Source of the DNA: Prevotella sp.
Lineage (GTDB): Bacteria; Bacteroidota; Bacteroidia; Bacteroidales; Bacteroidaceae
Direction of reading: 5' to 3'
NCBI GenBank assembly: GCA_017556145.1
Contig: JAFZCU010000213.1
Coordinates: 1-47,920, forward strand
Length of the DNA stretch: 47,920 nt
Under the pieces are notes generated by a model, which searched no databases, was not told the origin of the DNA, and worked only from the letters and a program-made list of their open reading frames with translations. Of this stretch, positions 23,780 to 32,385 are shown one piece after another (within the stretch, counting starts at the first letter, position 1; every line of letters begins with the position of its first letter). Both the position numbers and the translations under genes were made by a program.

Positions 23780-26161
23780 ATGAAAAAGAATCTATTCCTT
23801 GCAGTTTTAGCGACGGTAGCGTTCGTCGCTTGTAACAGCGATCTCGCTGAGAATCCCCCTGTGGTGACTCCCCCGACACCGGAGACACAGGAGATCCCTA
23901 TTGTGTTTAGCTCAGCTTCAAACAACATGACGCGTACCGAGTACACCGGTGCTGTGGCTGCCGACCTGCTGGGCAAGAAGTTTGTGGTCACCGGCTACAA
24001 AGGCGACAAGACAGCTGAGGTCGGTGGCATCGTTTATGACAATTTCCTGGTAGAGTGGATTGAAAACACGGCCAATACCACTGCTTCAAACTCTTCCAAC
24101 TGGGAGTATGTGGGCCGTACGCCCATTGCTCCTGCCGTGGAGAATGGCGTCACCCAGCAGGCCATCAAATACTGGGACTACACCCAGAAGCAGTACGACT
24201 TCATCGCCTGGTCTGCCGGCAAGAAGGAGGCCATCTATTCCGGTACACCCGCTGACGGTCAGGTGCTCGTTTCAGCCATCACCCCTGCTACGGCTACGGG
24301 TGAAAACGGTACAGCCTATGTCTTCGAGGGTAAGGCCAAGGATCTGGTCGACTGCTATATTGCCGACCTCGTGACGGTGAAGAAGGACGGCACTGGAAAG
24401 GGTGCCTACGGTGAGCCCGTTACCCTTACCTTCCGCAGCCTCGGCACCAAGGTGCGTATCGGTATCTACGAGACCGTCCCCGGTTATTCAGTGAAGGAAG
24501 TGGAGTTCTACAGCGGAGCAGCTACGGATGATGCAGATGCCACAAAGCCCAGACTCTTCACCACCGAGCTCAATCAGATTTATCTGCAGGGTATCTATAC
24601 CGTTTACTATCCGACGGTTGATGCTGCCGACAACACCGATAACAATCAGGCCCATGTCCGTTTCACAGGAACAGGCGACAAGTCGAAGATTGTAGACTTC
24701 GGTGGGCTGCAGTATGGTGCAAAGGAAGATGCAGAGAAAACCGCTGGCAATGTGTTCCTTGGCCGTACGTCGAATACCGCTTCGATGGCTGGTGAGGCTG
24801 AGGGCAACTACTATACACAATACCTGCCCAATGAGGGTGGTACCAACCTGAACCTCCGTGTGAACTATACCCTCGAGAGTATCGACGGTACGGGTGAGAT
24901 CATCAAGGTGAAGGGAGCGACGGCCCAGGTGCCCAGCATCTACACCCAGTGGAAGGCAGGCTATGCCTATACCTATTTATTTAAGATAAGCGACAAGACC
25001 AATGGTCATACAGGCGACTATGATCCCCTGCATCCCGATGACCTGGACTATAATCCTGACCCTGCCGGTCTCTATCCCATCACGTTCGATGCAGTCGTCG
25101 TCAATGAAGAGGAGGATGCCACCCAGGAGACCATTACCCTGGTGTCAAGCCCCAGCATCACCACCTATCAGAAAGGTTCGAATGTGTGTAACAACGATGA
25201 GTATCTGGCTGCCACCGGTCCTATCTTCGTGACCGTCAATGATGGAAACACAGCCTCAACACCCGACCTTGCCAATGGCAAACTGGTTACGATGACTGCA
25301 TCTGGCGATGGTATGGCTGCCCTCTACACCATCCCTGCCGGTAAGACCGAGGCAGAAGTAGTGGATGCGTTCCAGATTCCAGACGATAATGCGGAAGAGG
25401 GTACGGCTAAGGGTCGTAACGGCCTGGTGCTGACCAACGCTGCCTTCACGCTGACCGACAAGATCGAGTACGGTGCCGACGGCAATACCATCAATGTTGG
25501 TACGAATCAGGCCATGAAGTTCACGGCTACGCCCGGCACCTACGCCTTTGTCTATACGAAGAAGGCCCCCACGGCCAACATCGAGAAGTTCCAGTATGTG
25601 ACCAAGGCTGCCGGAGCTGATGTGACGGGTCTCTACCGTAACTTCAGTCTCACGGAAGTCTCGGGCGATGCGAAGGCAGGTGTGACCTATATGAGCAAGA
25701 GTTCGACGGGTGCCTTGACCCGCGAGACACCTTTCTTAGGCCAGAGTGCCAGCAATCTGTATATCAAAAACGGCGAAGCATATACGGCGGCTACCACGGG
25801 TCATGCCGCAACAGGTACCACCTATTATTATACGCTCGATAATGGCGCCACTTATCAGCAGGCTCAGAACATTACTTTTGAAGCCTTTGCCGACAACTCC
25901 GTCACGCTTTACAAGGATCTTGCTCACACGATAGAGAAGACAGAGACCAAGCCTGTCTCAGGCCAGGCCTACTATACTTCAGAGGGCGTGTTATGTGTCA
26001 TCCTGCCGCAGCAGGTGGATGACTGGTACCGTTATCAGTACACACCTTCTGACAAATTTGCTTGTCTGGAAGGTGAGCTGGCCTTGGATGGAGCCACCTA
26101 CTTCGACAAGTACTACCAGAACAATGGTGTCTATTATACCAAAGTGATTAAAGTTCAATAA
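23780..26161 (+). CDS. Fimbrillin family lipoprotein 1
   Basis: The product is 793 residues from ATG 23780. A lipoprotein signal ends at C18 (AFVAC). A strand IVFSS precedes a Thr-Arg pair (R52 in NMTRTEY), the position where Porphyromonas fimbrillins are cut by an Arg-protease. The conserved fimbrillin blocks follow: NSSNWEYVG, AIKYWDY, QYDFIAWS, LTFRSLGTKVRIGIYETVPGYSVK, YLPNEGG and TQWKAGYAYTYLFKISD. It ends in YYTKVIKVQ, a strand shared with fimbrillins 2 and 3 and a plausible donor strand. The C-terminal third has extra strand-rich sequence with G-x-x-YY motifs. It is a probable major or variant shaft subunit. Confidence 0.88.
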   Translation: MKKNLFLAVLATVAFVACNSDLAENPPVVTPPTPETQEIPIVFSSASNNMTRTEYTGAVAADLLGKKFVVTGYKGDKTAEVGGIVYDNFLVEWIENTANTTASNSSNWEYVGRTPIAPAVENGVTQQAIKYWDYTQKQYDFIAWSAGKKEAIYSGTPADGQVLVSAITPATATGENGTAYVFEGKAKDLVDCYIADLVTVKKDGTGKGAYGEPVTLTFRSLGTKVRIGIYETVPGYSVKEVEFYSGAATDDADATKPRLFTTELNQIYLQGIYTVYYPTVDAADNTDNNQAHVRFTGTGDKSKIVDFGGLQYGAKEDAEKTAGNVFLGRTSNTASMAGEAEGNYYTQYLPNEGGTNLNLRVNYTLESIDGTGEIIKVKGATAQVPSIYTQWKAGYAYTYLFKISDKTNGHTGDYDPLHPDDLDYNPDPAGLYPITFDAVVVNEEEDATQETITLVSSPSITTYQKGSNVCNNDEYLAATGPIFVTVNDGNTASTPDLANGKLVTMTASGDGMAALYTIPAGKTEAEVVDAFQIPDDNAEEGTAKGRNGLVLTNAAFTLTDKIEYGADGNTINVGTNQAMKFTATPGTYAFVYTKKAPTANIEKFQYVTKAAGADVTGLYRNFSLTEVSGDAKAGVTYMSKSSTGALTRETPFLGQSASNLYIKNGEAYTAATTGHAATGTTYYYTLDNGATYQQAQNITFEAFADNSVTLYKDLAHTIEKTETKPVSGQAYYTSEGVLCVILPQQVDDWYRYQYTPSDKFACLEGELALDGATYFDKYYQNNGVYYTKVIKVQ

Positions 26162-26194
26162 CCTAAAAAACTATATAAAGGATTAATTAAAAAT

Positions 26195-28174
26195 ATGAGT
26201 GATATGAAGAAGAAGTTATTTTTCGCAGCATTAGCCCTCGTAGCGATGGCAGGCTGCACGAGCGACGAGAATGTGACGGTGGTTTCTCCCCCAGAGCCAA
26301 CTCCGGAAACCACGTCTGATGCCATTGTTTTCAACTCTGTATCTAAAGGCGCAACGCGTGCCGACCACTTTGGTGCTGATGCTGCTGCTATGTTGAATAA
26401 GAAATTTATTGTTGGTGGTTTCAAGGGCGACGGCTCTACCATGACTTCAGTTTTTGATAATTACATTGTAAAATGGGAAGAGAATACTGCTGCAACTACA
26501 GAATCTAATTCTTCTGATTGGGAGTATGTGGGAATAACTGCAGAGGCTCCGTCATCAATTGCTGGTAATACCCAGGCAATCAAGTATTGGGACTACAGCA
26601 CCACGCAGTATGATTTTATAGCCTATTCAACAGGTATCAAGGAACCCAATGCAGAACCTACGAGCACACCTCTTGGGGATAAAATACGTGTTTCTGCTAT
26701 TGACTGGGATGCGCTCGACACTAAAGCATATACGCTTGGTGGCTCTCGCGAGAATCTGGCAGAGTGCTACATTGCCGACATGGTAACTGTTTACAAGGAT
26801 GGTACTGACCCCCAATATGCATATCAGCAGGAGGTGCCCCTTGTTTTCCGTAGCCTTGCTACAAAGGTGCGTGTGGCTCTCTATGAGACCATTCCTGGCT
26901 ATTCGGTGAAGGATGTGAAATTCTATACTGACGATGCGACCCCAATCACAACAGGCGCTTCTGATGCTAATGGAGCCACTCTCTTTACATCTGGTGGCAC
27001 CGATACAAACAACAACTTCTATACTTTTGCTACAGCTTGGGTGTACTTCCCAACTACAGGAAAAGCAGCAAAGGAAGCCAATAATACTGACTATAATAAA
27101 GCGCATGTTGACCTCCATCCTGTAGCCTCTACTGCGAGCACAACGCAAGATTTTGGTGGACTGAACTATAATAGTACTGATTATGAGGGCAGCCTAAATT
27201 CTAATTTTGGCGCTTTCCTTGGCCGTACCCTAAATAGTGCTTCCTACGCTGGTAATAAAGCCGATAATTACTACACGATTATGCTCCCCAACGAGGAGGG
27301 TGCTGTGCTTGAACTCCGCATTGACTATACGCTGGTAGCTGTCGATGGTGCGGGCGAGGAGATTCATATACATGGAGCCAAGGCTTTTGTTCCTGCCATT
27401 TATACTCAGTGGAAGCCTAACTATGCTTACACCTATGTGTTTAAAATCTCAGACAACACAAATGGTTGGACTAACACAGATATGACAGAGCCATCAGGTC
27501 TTTATCCAATTACCTTTAATGCTGTCGTTGTTGATTCTGAGGAATACACCCAGAGTACCATTACTACGGTTGCTACGCCGAGCATCACAACCTATCAGTT
27601 GGGACACGATGTGTCGAAAAATGAATATGAGGCGTCAAAGGGTAATATTTATGTGATGGTAACAGAGGACGGAACTCCAAAGACAGACCTTGGTTCAAAA
27701 GGAATCGTTTATACCCTTGGTAAGGATTCTGAAAGTAAAGCAGAATTTTCAGAAGCAAACGTGATGGATGCTCTTAATATTCAAGAAAGCGAAGCTTCTG
27801 GAACTATTACGGGCTACAATGGCTTAATACTTACACCAAATAATCTCTATTATGCAAATACCATACCTGGTGTAGATGGTAATGACCTTATTGAGGGTAC
27901 TGATTATCCTCAATACTCTGCAGTTCGCTTCACCCCACAAAGCGGCGAGACCTATGCTTTTTGTTATAAGGTATCAACCGGTACTCCAAAGACTGTGTAC
28001 ATAGCTGAAACCCTGACTTCACAACCAGCCGATTGGGGTAGTGGTAAGTGGTTCAAAGATGCAAATGGTCAAACACCAGCTCCTTCTGATTTTGAAAAAG
28101 GTAACTACTATAAAGAGAGATACACCAACAAAAACGATGTTTGGGGTGTGAAGGTAATCAAGATTGCCCAGTAA
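26195..28174 (+). CDS. Fimbrillin family lipoprotein 2
   Basis: The product is 659 residues from ATG 26195; the ATG at 26204 is equally possible. The lipobox is AMAGC (C21). IVFNS and then R55 in GATRADHFG match the presumed Arg-cleavage site of fimbrillin 1. The same blocks appear in the same order (SSDWEYVG, AIKYWDY, QYDFIAYS, VFRSLATKVRVALYETIPGYSVKDVKFYTDDA, MLPNEEG, TQWKPNYAYTYVFKISD), and it ends VWGVKVIKIAQ. Base composition is clearly more AT-rich than in fimbrillin 1, suggesting a different history for this copy. It lies 33 nt after fimbrillin 1. Confidence 0.88.
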   Translation: MSDMKKKLFFAALALVAMAGCTSDENVTVVSPPEPTPETTSDAIVFNSVSKGATRADHFGADAAAMLNKKFIVGGFKGDGSTMTSVFDNYIVKWEENTAATTESNSSDWEYVGITAEAPSSIAGNTQAIKYWDYSTTQYDFIAYSTGIKEPNAEPTSTPLGDKIRVSAIDWDALDTKAYTLGGSRENLAECYIADMVTVYKDGTDPQYAYQQEVPLVFRSLATKVRVALYETIPGYSVKDVKFYTDDATPITTGASDANGATLFTSGGTDTNNNFYTFATAWVYFPTTGKAAKEANNTDYNKAHVDLHPVASTASTTQDFGGLNYNSTDYEGSLNSNFGAFLGRTLNSASYAGNKADNYYTIMLPNEEGAVLELRIDYTLVAVDGAGEEIHIHGAKAFVPAIYTQWKPNYAYTYVFKISDNTNGWTNTDMTEPSGLYPITFNAVVVDSEEYTQSTITTVATPSITTYQLGHDVSKNEYEASKGNIYVMVTEDGTPKTDLGSKGIVYTLGKDSESKAEFSEANVMDALNIQESEASGTITGYNGLILTPNNLYYANTIPGVDGNDLIEGTDYPQYSAVRFTPQSGETYAFCYKVSTGTPKTVYIAETLTSQPADWGSGKWFKDANGQTPAPSDFEKGNYYKERYTNKNDVWGVKVIKIAQ

Positions 28175-28221
28175 ATCTAATGAAATCGAAATAATATAAT
28201 AACAATAACAATAAAAACGTA

Positions 28222-30348
28222 ATGATTATGAAAAAGAATTTATTTTATGCAGTCGTCGCTATCGGAATGTTAGCCAGCTGCGTTGACAATGAGTTCGTGG
28301 GCGAAGTCACCCCGAATCCTGGAACTGAAGGCACTAATGCTATTGTGTTCAACTCTGGTGCAAAGACAGTAACCCGTTCTGGAGAGATTTATGGAGCAGC
28401 TGCTGCCGATTTGTTGAATAAGAATTTTGTGGTAGAAGGTATTAAGACTATCGTTGGTGAAAACGACGCTAAGAATATCGTAGAGGTCTTTGATAACTAC
28501 AATGTAAACTGGGTGAATAATTCTGCGAATACGACAGCCTCAAACACCGCTAACTGGGAGTATGCTGGCCAGCCCACTAACTCACACACTTTGGTTAGTG
28601 AGCAGTCTATTAAGTACTGGGATTTCGCTGCCTCGCAGTATGACTTCTGGGCCTATTCGCTTGGCAATGCCGCAGCTAATAGTGTAACGATTACCAGACT
28701 TGACCATGATGCAACTCTTAATGGTACTGCATACACCATTAAAGGCGCTTTGGCGAATTTAGCAAATGTGTATATCTCCGACCTTGTTACTTGTTATCCC
28801 GTTGGCACATCGTTTAAAGATAATGATAATAATGATGTAACAGTTCCTATCATGGGCGATCAGGTGAACCTCACCTTCCGCTCTTTGGTAACAAAGGTGC
28901 GTGTGGGACTCTATGAAACCATTCCAGGCTATTCTGTGAAAAATGTGTTGTTCTATACCGAAGCTGATGATGCTAATCCTGGTGCTAACGCTGTTCTATA
29001 TGCAACAGGTAATGTTTTGCCAACAGTGGGTACAGATAATACTGCTGAATATGTCGTCCAGTTCTCACATATTGGATCTACCAACATTCTTAGTAGTGAT
29101 TACAATAAAGCACATGTATTCCTTAACTCTTCAGATAAAACAAGTACGGTCGAGTTCGGTCAGTTGAACTATGGCAATAAACATGCTTATGAGAAGACAG
29201 CTACCGATAATATTTGGCTTCATATTAATTCTGCTCAGCCAACTTGGGCTAAAGAGACTAATGCCACCAAGGCAGGTGATTACAGTATAGTGCTGCCTAA
29301 TGAGACTGGTGCTGTGTTGACATTGAAGGTAGATTACACGCTTGAGTCTACCGATGGCTCTGGTGAGGAGATTACTGTTCACGGTGCTACTGCTCTTCTG
29401 CCCTCACAGTATACGCAGTGGAAGCCCAACTACGCTTATACTTATCTCTTTAAGATTAGCGACAACACAAATGGTCTGACCAATCCTGCTGTTACTTCAA
29501 AGGAAGGTCTCTATCCCATCACCCTTGATGCTATAGTTATTGCTCCAGAAGATGGTCAACAGGAAACAATCACCACAGTTGCCACCCCAAGCATCACAAC
29601 TTATTCGCTCACGTCAGACGTAACTCAGAACAACGAGTACACTGCGAGTGATGAAATTTATGTTACTGCCACTACTGATGGTTCGTTGATAGAAATGACT
29701 GGAAAAGCAAATCTCTATCAAATTACTATCAATGAAAACAATAGTGATGTTGCCTATGCTGCTACTGAGGCAGAGGTTTTGGATGCCCTTACCACCTATT
29801 CAGATTTAGCAAATGATGGAACATATACAGGACGCAATGGCATAAAGTTGTCTCCCGTAGATACTGAATCTTGGAATTTAACCGAAACATCGATTCCTCT
29901 CATTGATGGTAACACAGTTGGTGTTAATGCAGGTGAAGTGGCTAAGATTATTAAGAATAAGTTGACTGCTGGTAACTACTATGCTTTTGTGTATGAAGTA
30001 ACGGAACCAGGAACTCCAACAGAAAAGAATGAATATACAATTGTTTCTGTTTCATCGAATGATGATGTAACTAATTATTTTGTTTCTGATGATGGCGGTC
30101 AGAGTTTCAGAGCAGCAACAGCCAATGAACCGGCGAATACTATTTACTATCAGAAAGAAGTTTCGTATTCTGTGACAAATGGTGTTTATGGCATTAAGGT
30201 CATTAAGATTAAAGCTGCTGACCAGAATAGCAACGACCCAGGTAATGGTAATAACAATGGTAATAACGACCCGGGTAATGGCGGTGGTAATGACCCAGGT
30301 AATGGCAGTGGTAATGACCCAGGTAATGGCGGTGCTAGAACAAAGTAA
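28222..30348 (+). CDS. Fimbrillin family lipoprotein 3 with an NDPGNG-repeat tail
   Basis: The product is 708 residues from ATG 28222, or from the ATG at 28228. The lipobox is MLASC (C20). IVFNSG and R52 in TVTRSGE match the cleavage pattern. The fimbrillin blocks run NTANWEYAG, SIKYWDF, QYDFWAYS, LTFRSLVTKVRVGLYETIPGYSVKNVLFYTEAD, VLPNETG and TQWKPNYAYTYLFKISD. The end strand YGIKVIKIK is followed by an extra tail of about 35 residues made of Asn/Asp/Pro/Gly repeats from 24-bp DNA units. If the C-terminal strand is used in polymerisation, this tail could alter it or cap the polymer. Composition is AT-rich, as in fimbrillin 2. Confidence 0.88.
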   Translation: MIMKKNLFYAVVAIGMLASCVDNEFVGEVTPNPGTEGTNAIVFNSGAKTVTRSGEIYGAAAADLLNKNFVVEGIKTIVGENDAKNIVEVFDNYNVNWVNNSANTTASNTANWEYAGQPTNSHTLVSEQSIKYWDFAASQYDFWAYSLGNAAANSVTITRLDHDATLNGTAYTIKGALANLANVYISDLVTCYPVGTSFKDNDNNDVTVPIMGDQVNLTFRSLVTKVRVGLYETIPGYSVKNVLFYTEADDANPGANAVLYATGNVLPTVGTDNTAEYVVQFSHIGSTNILSSDYNKAHVFLNSSDKTSTVEFGQLNYGNKHAYEKTATDNIWLHINSAQPTWAKETNATKAGDYSIVLPNETGAVLTLKVDYTLESTDGSGEEITVHGATALLPSQYTQWKPNYAYTYLFKISDNTNGLTNPAVTSKEGLYPITLDAIVIAPEDGQQETITTVATPSITTYSLTSDVTQNNEYTASDEIYVTATTDGSLIEMTGKANLYQITINENNSDVAYAATEAEVLDALTTYSDLANDGTYTGRNGIKLSPVDTESWNLTETSIPLIDGNTVGVNAGEVAKIIKNKLTAGNYYAFVYEVTEPGTPTEKNEYTIVSVSSNDDVTNYFVSDDGGQSFRAATANEPANTIYYQKEVSYSVTNGVYGIKVIKIKAADQNSNDPGNGNNNGNNDPGNGGGNDPGNGSGNDPGNGGARTK
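30232..30336 (+). repeat. 24-bp tandem repeat encoding the NDPGNGGG tail
   Basis: Units begin AATGACCCAGGTAATGGC and are followed by two variable codons (GGTGGT, AGTGGT, GGTGCT), with a shorter, looser copy at the start. It encodes the Gly/Asn-rich extension of fimbrillin 3. Confidence 0.8.
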
Positions 30349-30363
30349 TTAATCCTCTTTTTC

Positions 30364-30391
30364 AGCCGGGCGGGGGTGGCCCCGCCTGGCT
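30364..30391 (+). terminator. GC-rich hairpin after fimbrillin 3
   Basis: AGCCGGGCGGGG pairs with CCCCGCCTGGCT through 12 base pairs (one G-U) and a four-base GTGG loop. No U-run follows; the downstream bases are AT-rich (ATAAATAAAAACA). It may be an mRNA 3'-end stabiliser or partial terminator separating the shaft genes from the rest of the locus. Confidence 0.5.
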
Positions 30392-30394
30392 ATA

Positions 30395-30436
30395 AATAAA
30401 AACAAGAAATAAAAACAATACAAGAAATAAAAACAT
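30395..30436 (+). repeat. A-rich direct repeats
   Basis: AATAAAAACA occurs at 30395, 30408 and 30426, and CAAGAAATAAAAACA at 30403 and 30421. It lies in the 402-bp gene-free stretch 30349-30750 between the hairpin and the 11-bp array. I see no gene or promoter box in this stretch. Confidence 0.6.
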
Positions 30437-30458
30437 TATAGATACAGAGAATAATGTT

Positions 30459-30744
30459 CGCGCGAGGGCGCATGGAGCTTCGACCTACTGACGCACTCCT
30501 TACGGAGATGTATCGGAGAAGATTCTGAGGAAACTCGGAGAAGGCTCGGACGATATACGGAGGATGTTTGAAGGATGGACGAAGGATGTTCGAAAGGAGT
30601 CCGAGACAAGAAGCAAGTTAGAAGCAAGCAAGAAGCAAACATCAAGCAGAGGTGAAGCAGAGGTATAGCAGAGGTGAAGCAGAGATGTAGCAGACTATAA
30701 GGAAGCTTTAAGGAAGCTATTAGAAAGAGTCAAACAGATAAGAA
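30459..30744 (+). repeat. Phased array of about 26 degenerate 11-bp units
   Basis: Dividing the sequence every 11 bp from 30459 keeps units in register to 30744. Examples are CGGAGAAGATT (30514), CGGAGAAGGCT (30536), CGGAGGATGTT (30558), CGAAGGATGTT (30580), CGAAAGGAGTC (30591), GCAAGTTAGAA (30613), GCAAGCAAGAA (30624), GCAGAGGTGAA (30646 and 30668), GCAGAGGTATA (30657), GCAGAGATGTA (30679), GGAAGCTTTAA (30701) and GGAAGCTATTA (30712). Neighbouring units are most alike, so the unit drifts gradually along the array. Unit starts are CG then GC/GG, followed by purines. The period is not a multiple of three and stops interrupt it, so it is non-coding on the plus strand. It ends 6 nt before the ATG at 30751. 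Confidence 0.85.
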
Positions 30745-30750
30745 GACGGG

Positions 30751-32334
30751 ATGAAATATCCGATAGGCATACAGAGTTTTGAGACGCTTCGCAGAGACGG
30801 CTACGTCTATGTGGACAAGACCGACTTGGTTTACAAGTTGGCCCAGGGACACATATATTTCCTGGCTCGGCCACGCCGCTTCGGTAAGAGTCTGCTTATC
30901 AGTACGCTAAAGGCCTATTTCGAGGGTCGGAAGGATTTGTTCCAGGGTCTTATCATAGGCTTTTTGGAAACCAAATGGACGCAATACCCTGTGCTGACAT
31001 TTGACTTCAACGGGCTGTCCCGTCAGGAAAAGAATCCGCTTCGCAATTATCTGCTCAGTCAGATTGTTGCTGCTGAGGAAAAATACAACATCATTCAAGA
31101 AAACACCGATGACCTTAATCTGCGTTTCCGTCGGCTTATTCCTGCCATACATGAGGTGACAGGTCAGAGGGTGGTGGTTCTCATTGATGAGTATGACAAA
31201 CCGTTGTTGGACCTTCTGGAAACAGGCAATCCAGAAGACGAACAGCTGCTTAACGACAATCGCGAGTTGATGAAAGCCTTCTTCTCTATCTTTAAAGCTA
31301 CAGATGAGCATTTACGCTTCGTGATGTTGACAGGTATCACCAAGTTTTCGCAAGTTTCAATGTTCAGCGGCTTCAATCAGCCAGATGATATCTCATTTGA
31401 AGATGACTATGAGGCCTTGTGCGGTATTACTCAGATAGAACTTGAGGCAGTGTTCCATGAATCTATATGGGAATTATCAGCAACGATGCATGTGTCGCAG
31501 GAAGAGGCCTTGGCATTATTGAAGCAGAATTACGATGGCTACCATTTCAGCAAGCGAATGACCGATGTGTATAATCCCTTCAGCGTGATCAATGCCTTGA
31601 AGAAAAGGAGTTTGGATGACTATTGGTTTGCGTCAGGCACGCCATCTTTTCTGGTGCGGCTACTCGGTAACACGCCAGAAGACGTGATGGCCTACACAAA
31701 TGGGGACTATACACGAGATGAGTTCGTCAACTACAAGGCTGACAGCGCTAGGCCATTGCCCATGATCTTCCAGGCTGGCTATCTCACCATCAAGAGTTAT
31801 GACCCTATATTCAAGACCTACACGTTGGATTTCCCCAACAAAGAGGTAAGACAGGGTTTGATAACACTGCTGGCCAACGACTATCTTCAGCAAGATGGGC
31901 TAATGCAATCAGTAGTTATAAAGATAGTCAAGTCCTTGCAGGTCGGTGATCTTGATCAAACCCGGAAGCTGTTTACGGGGTTCCTGGCCGGGACGCCATA
32001 CTCGATGCGGCCGAAGAAGGACCAGAAGGACAGGGAGTTGTATTTCCATTACACGTTCTATCTGATCATGCGGCTCATCTCTTGCTACACCGTCTATACG
32101 GAGAAGCAGCTCAGCGAGGGTCGTGCCGACTGCATCGTGGAAACCAACGACTATGTCTATCTCTTCGAGTTCAAACTCGACGGTACGGCAGCAGAGGCAT
32201 TGCAGCAGATTGAGGATCGGGGCTATTCGAAGGCCTACGAGGCCGACGCGCGCGCGTTATATAAGATAGGTGCCAGTTTTAGCAGTAAGACAGGCACCAT
32301 CGAAGAGTGGGAAGTCAGAGAAGGGAAAAGGTAA
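30751..32334 (+). CDS. AAA-ATPase-like / PD-(D/E)XK nuclease family protein (DUF1703 type)
   Basis: The 527-residue protein has an N-terminal AAA-ATPase_like domain: YPIGIQSFETLRRDGYVYVDKT, then an atypical P-loop ARPRRFGKSLL at 39-49, and Walker B VVLIDEYDKPLLD near 140-152. The C-terminal PD-(D/E)XK-like fold has GRADCIVE (Asp near 456) and LFEFKLDG (Glu and Lys near 472-474). The family is abundant in Bacteroidetes; its function is not established. There are no membrane segments. It lies on the same strand between fimbrillin genes, after a 402-bp gap with hairpin and repeat arrays, so it may be an insertion into the locus rather than a fimbrial gene. Its 3' end runs into a heptamer tract. 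Confidence 0.9.
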   Translation: MKYPIGIQSFETLRRDGYVYVDKTDLVYKLAQGHIYFLARPRRFGKSLLISTLKAYFEGRKDLFQGLIIGFLETKWTQYPVLTFDFNGLSRQEKNPLRNYLLSQIVAAEEKYNIIQENTDDLNLRFRRLIPAIHEVTGQRVVVLIDEYDKPLLDLLETGNPEDEQLLNDNRELMKAFFSIFKATDEHLRFVMLTGITKFSQVSMFSGFNQPDDISFEDDYEALCGITQIELEAVFHESIWELSATMHVSQEEALALLKQNYDGYHFSKRMTDVYNPFSVINALKKRSLDDYWFASGTPSFLVRLLGNTPEDVMAYTNGDYTRDEFVNYKADSARPLPMIFQAGYLTIKSYDPIFKTYTLDFPNKEVRQGLITLLANDYLQQDGLMQSVVIKIVKSLQVGDLDQTRKLFTGFLAGTPYSMRPKKDQKDRELYFHYTFYLIMRLISCYTVYTEKQLSEGRADCIVETNDYVYLFEFKLDGTAAEALQQIEDRGYSKAYEADARALYKIGASFSSKTGTIEEWEVREGKR

Positions 32335-32385
32335 AAGTGAATAGTGAAAAGTGAAGAGTGAAAAGTGAAGAGTGAATAGTAGAAG
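32324..32385 (+). repeat. Heptamer repeat joining the AAA gene and fimbrillin-like 4
   Basis: The units are GTGAATA, GTGAAAA, GTGAAGA, GTGAAAA, GTGAAGA, GTGAATA after a GGGAAAAGGTAAAA lead-in. The TAA stop of the AAA gene (32332-32334) and the GTG start of the next gene (32372) both lie inside the tract. Confidence 0.9.

Noticed and set aside
30436-30645. Small minus-strand protein gene of 69 codons opposite the 11-bp array
   Set aside because: It is the open antisense of a purine-rich repeat, with no promoter or recognisable sequence.
30459-30744. CRISPR array
   Set aside because: The 11-bp units are contiguous and degenerate, with no fixed repeat and no spacers, and no cas gene is present.
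30349-32371. Diversity-generating retroelement or retron
   Set aside because: No reverse transcriptase and no template/variable repeat pair are visible.
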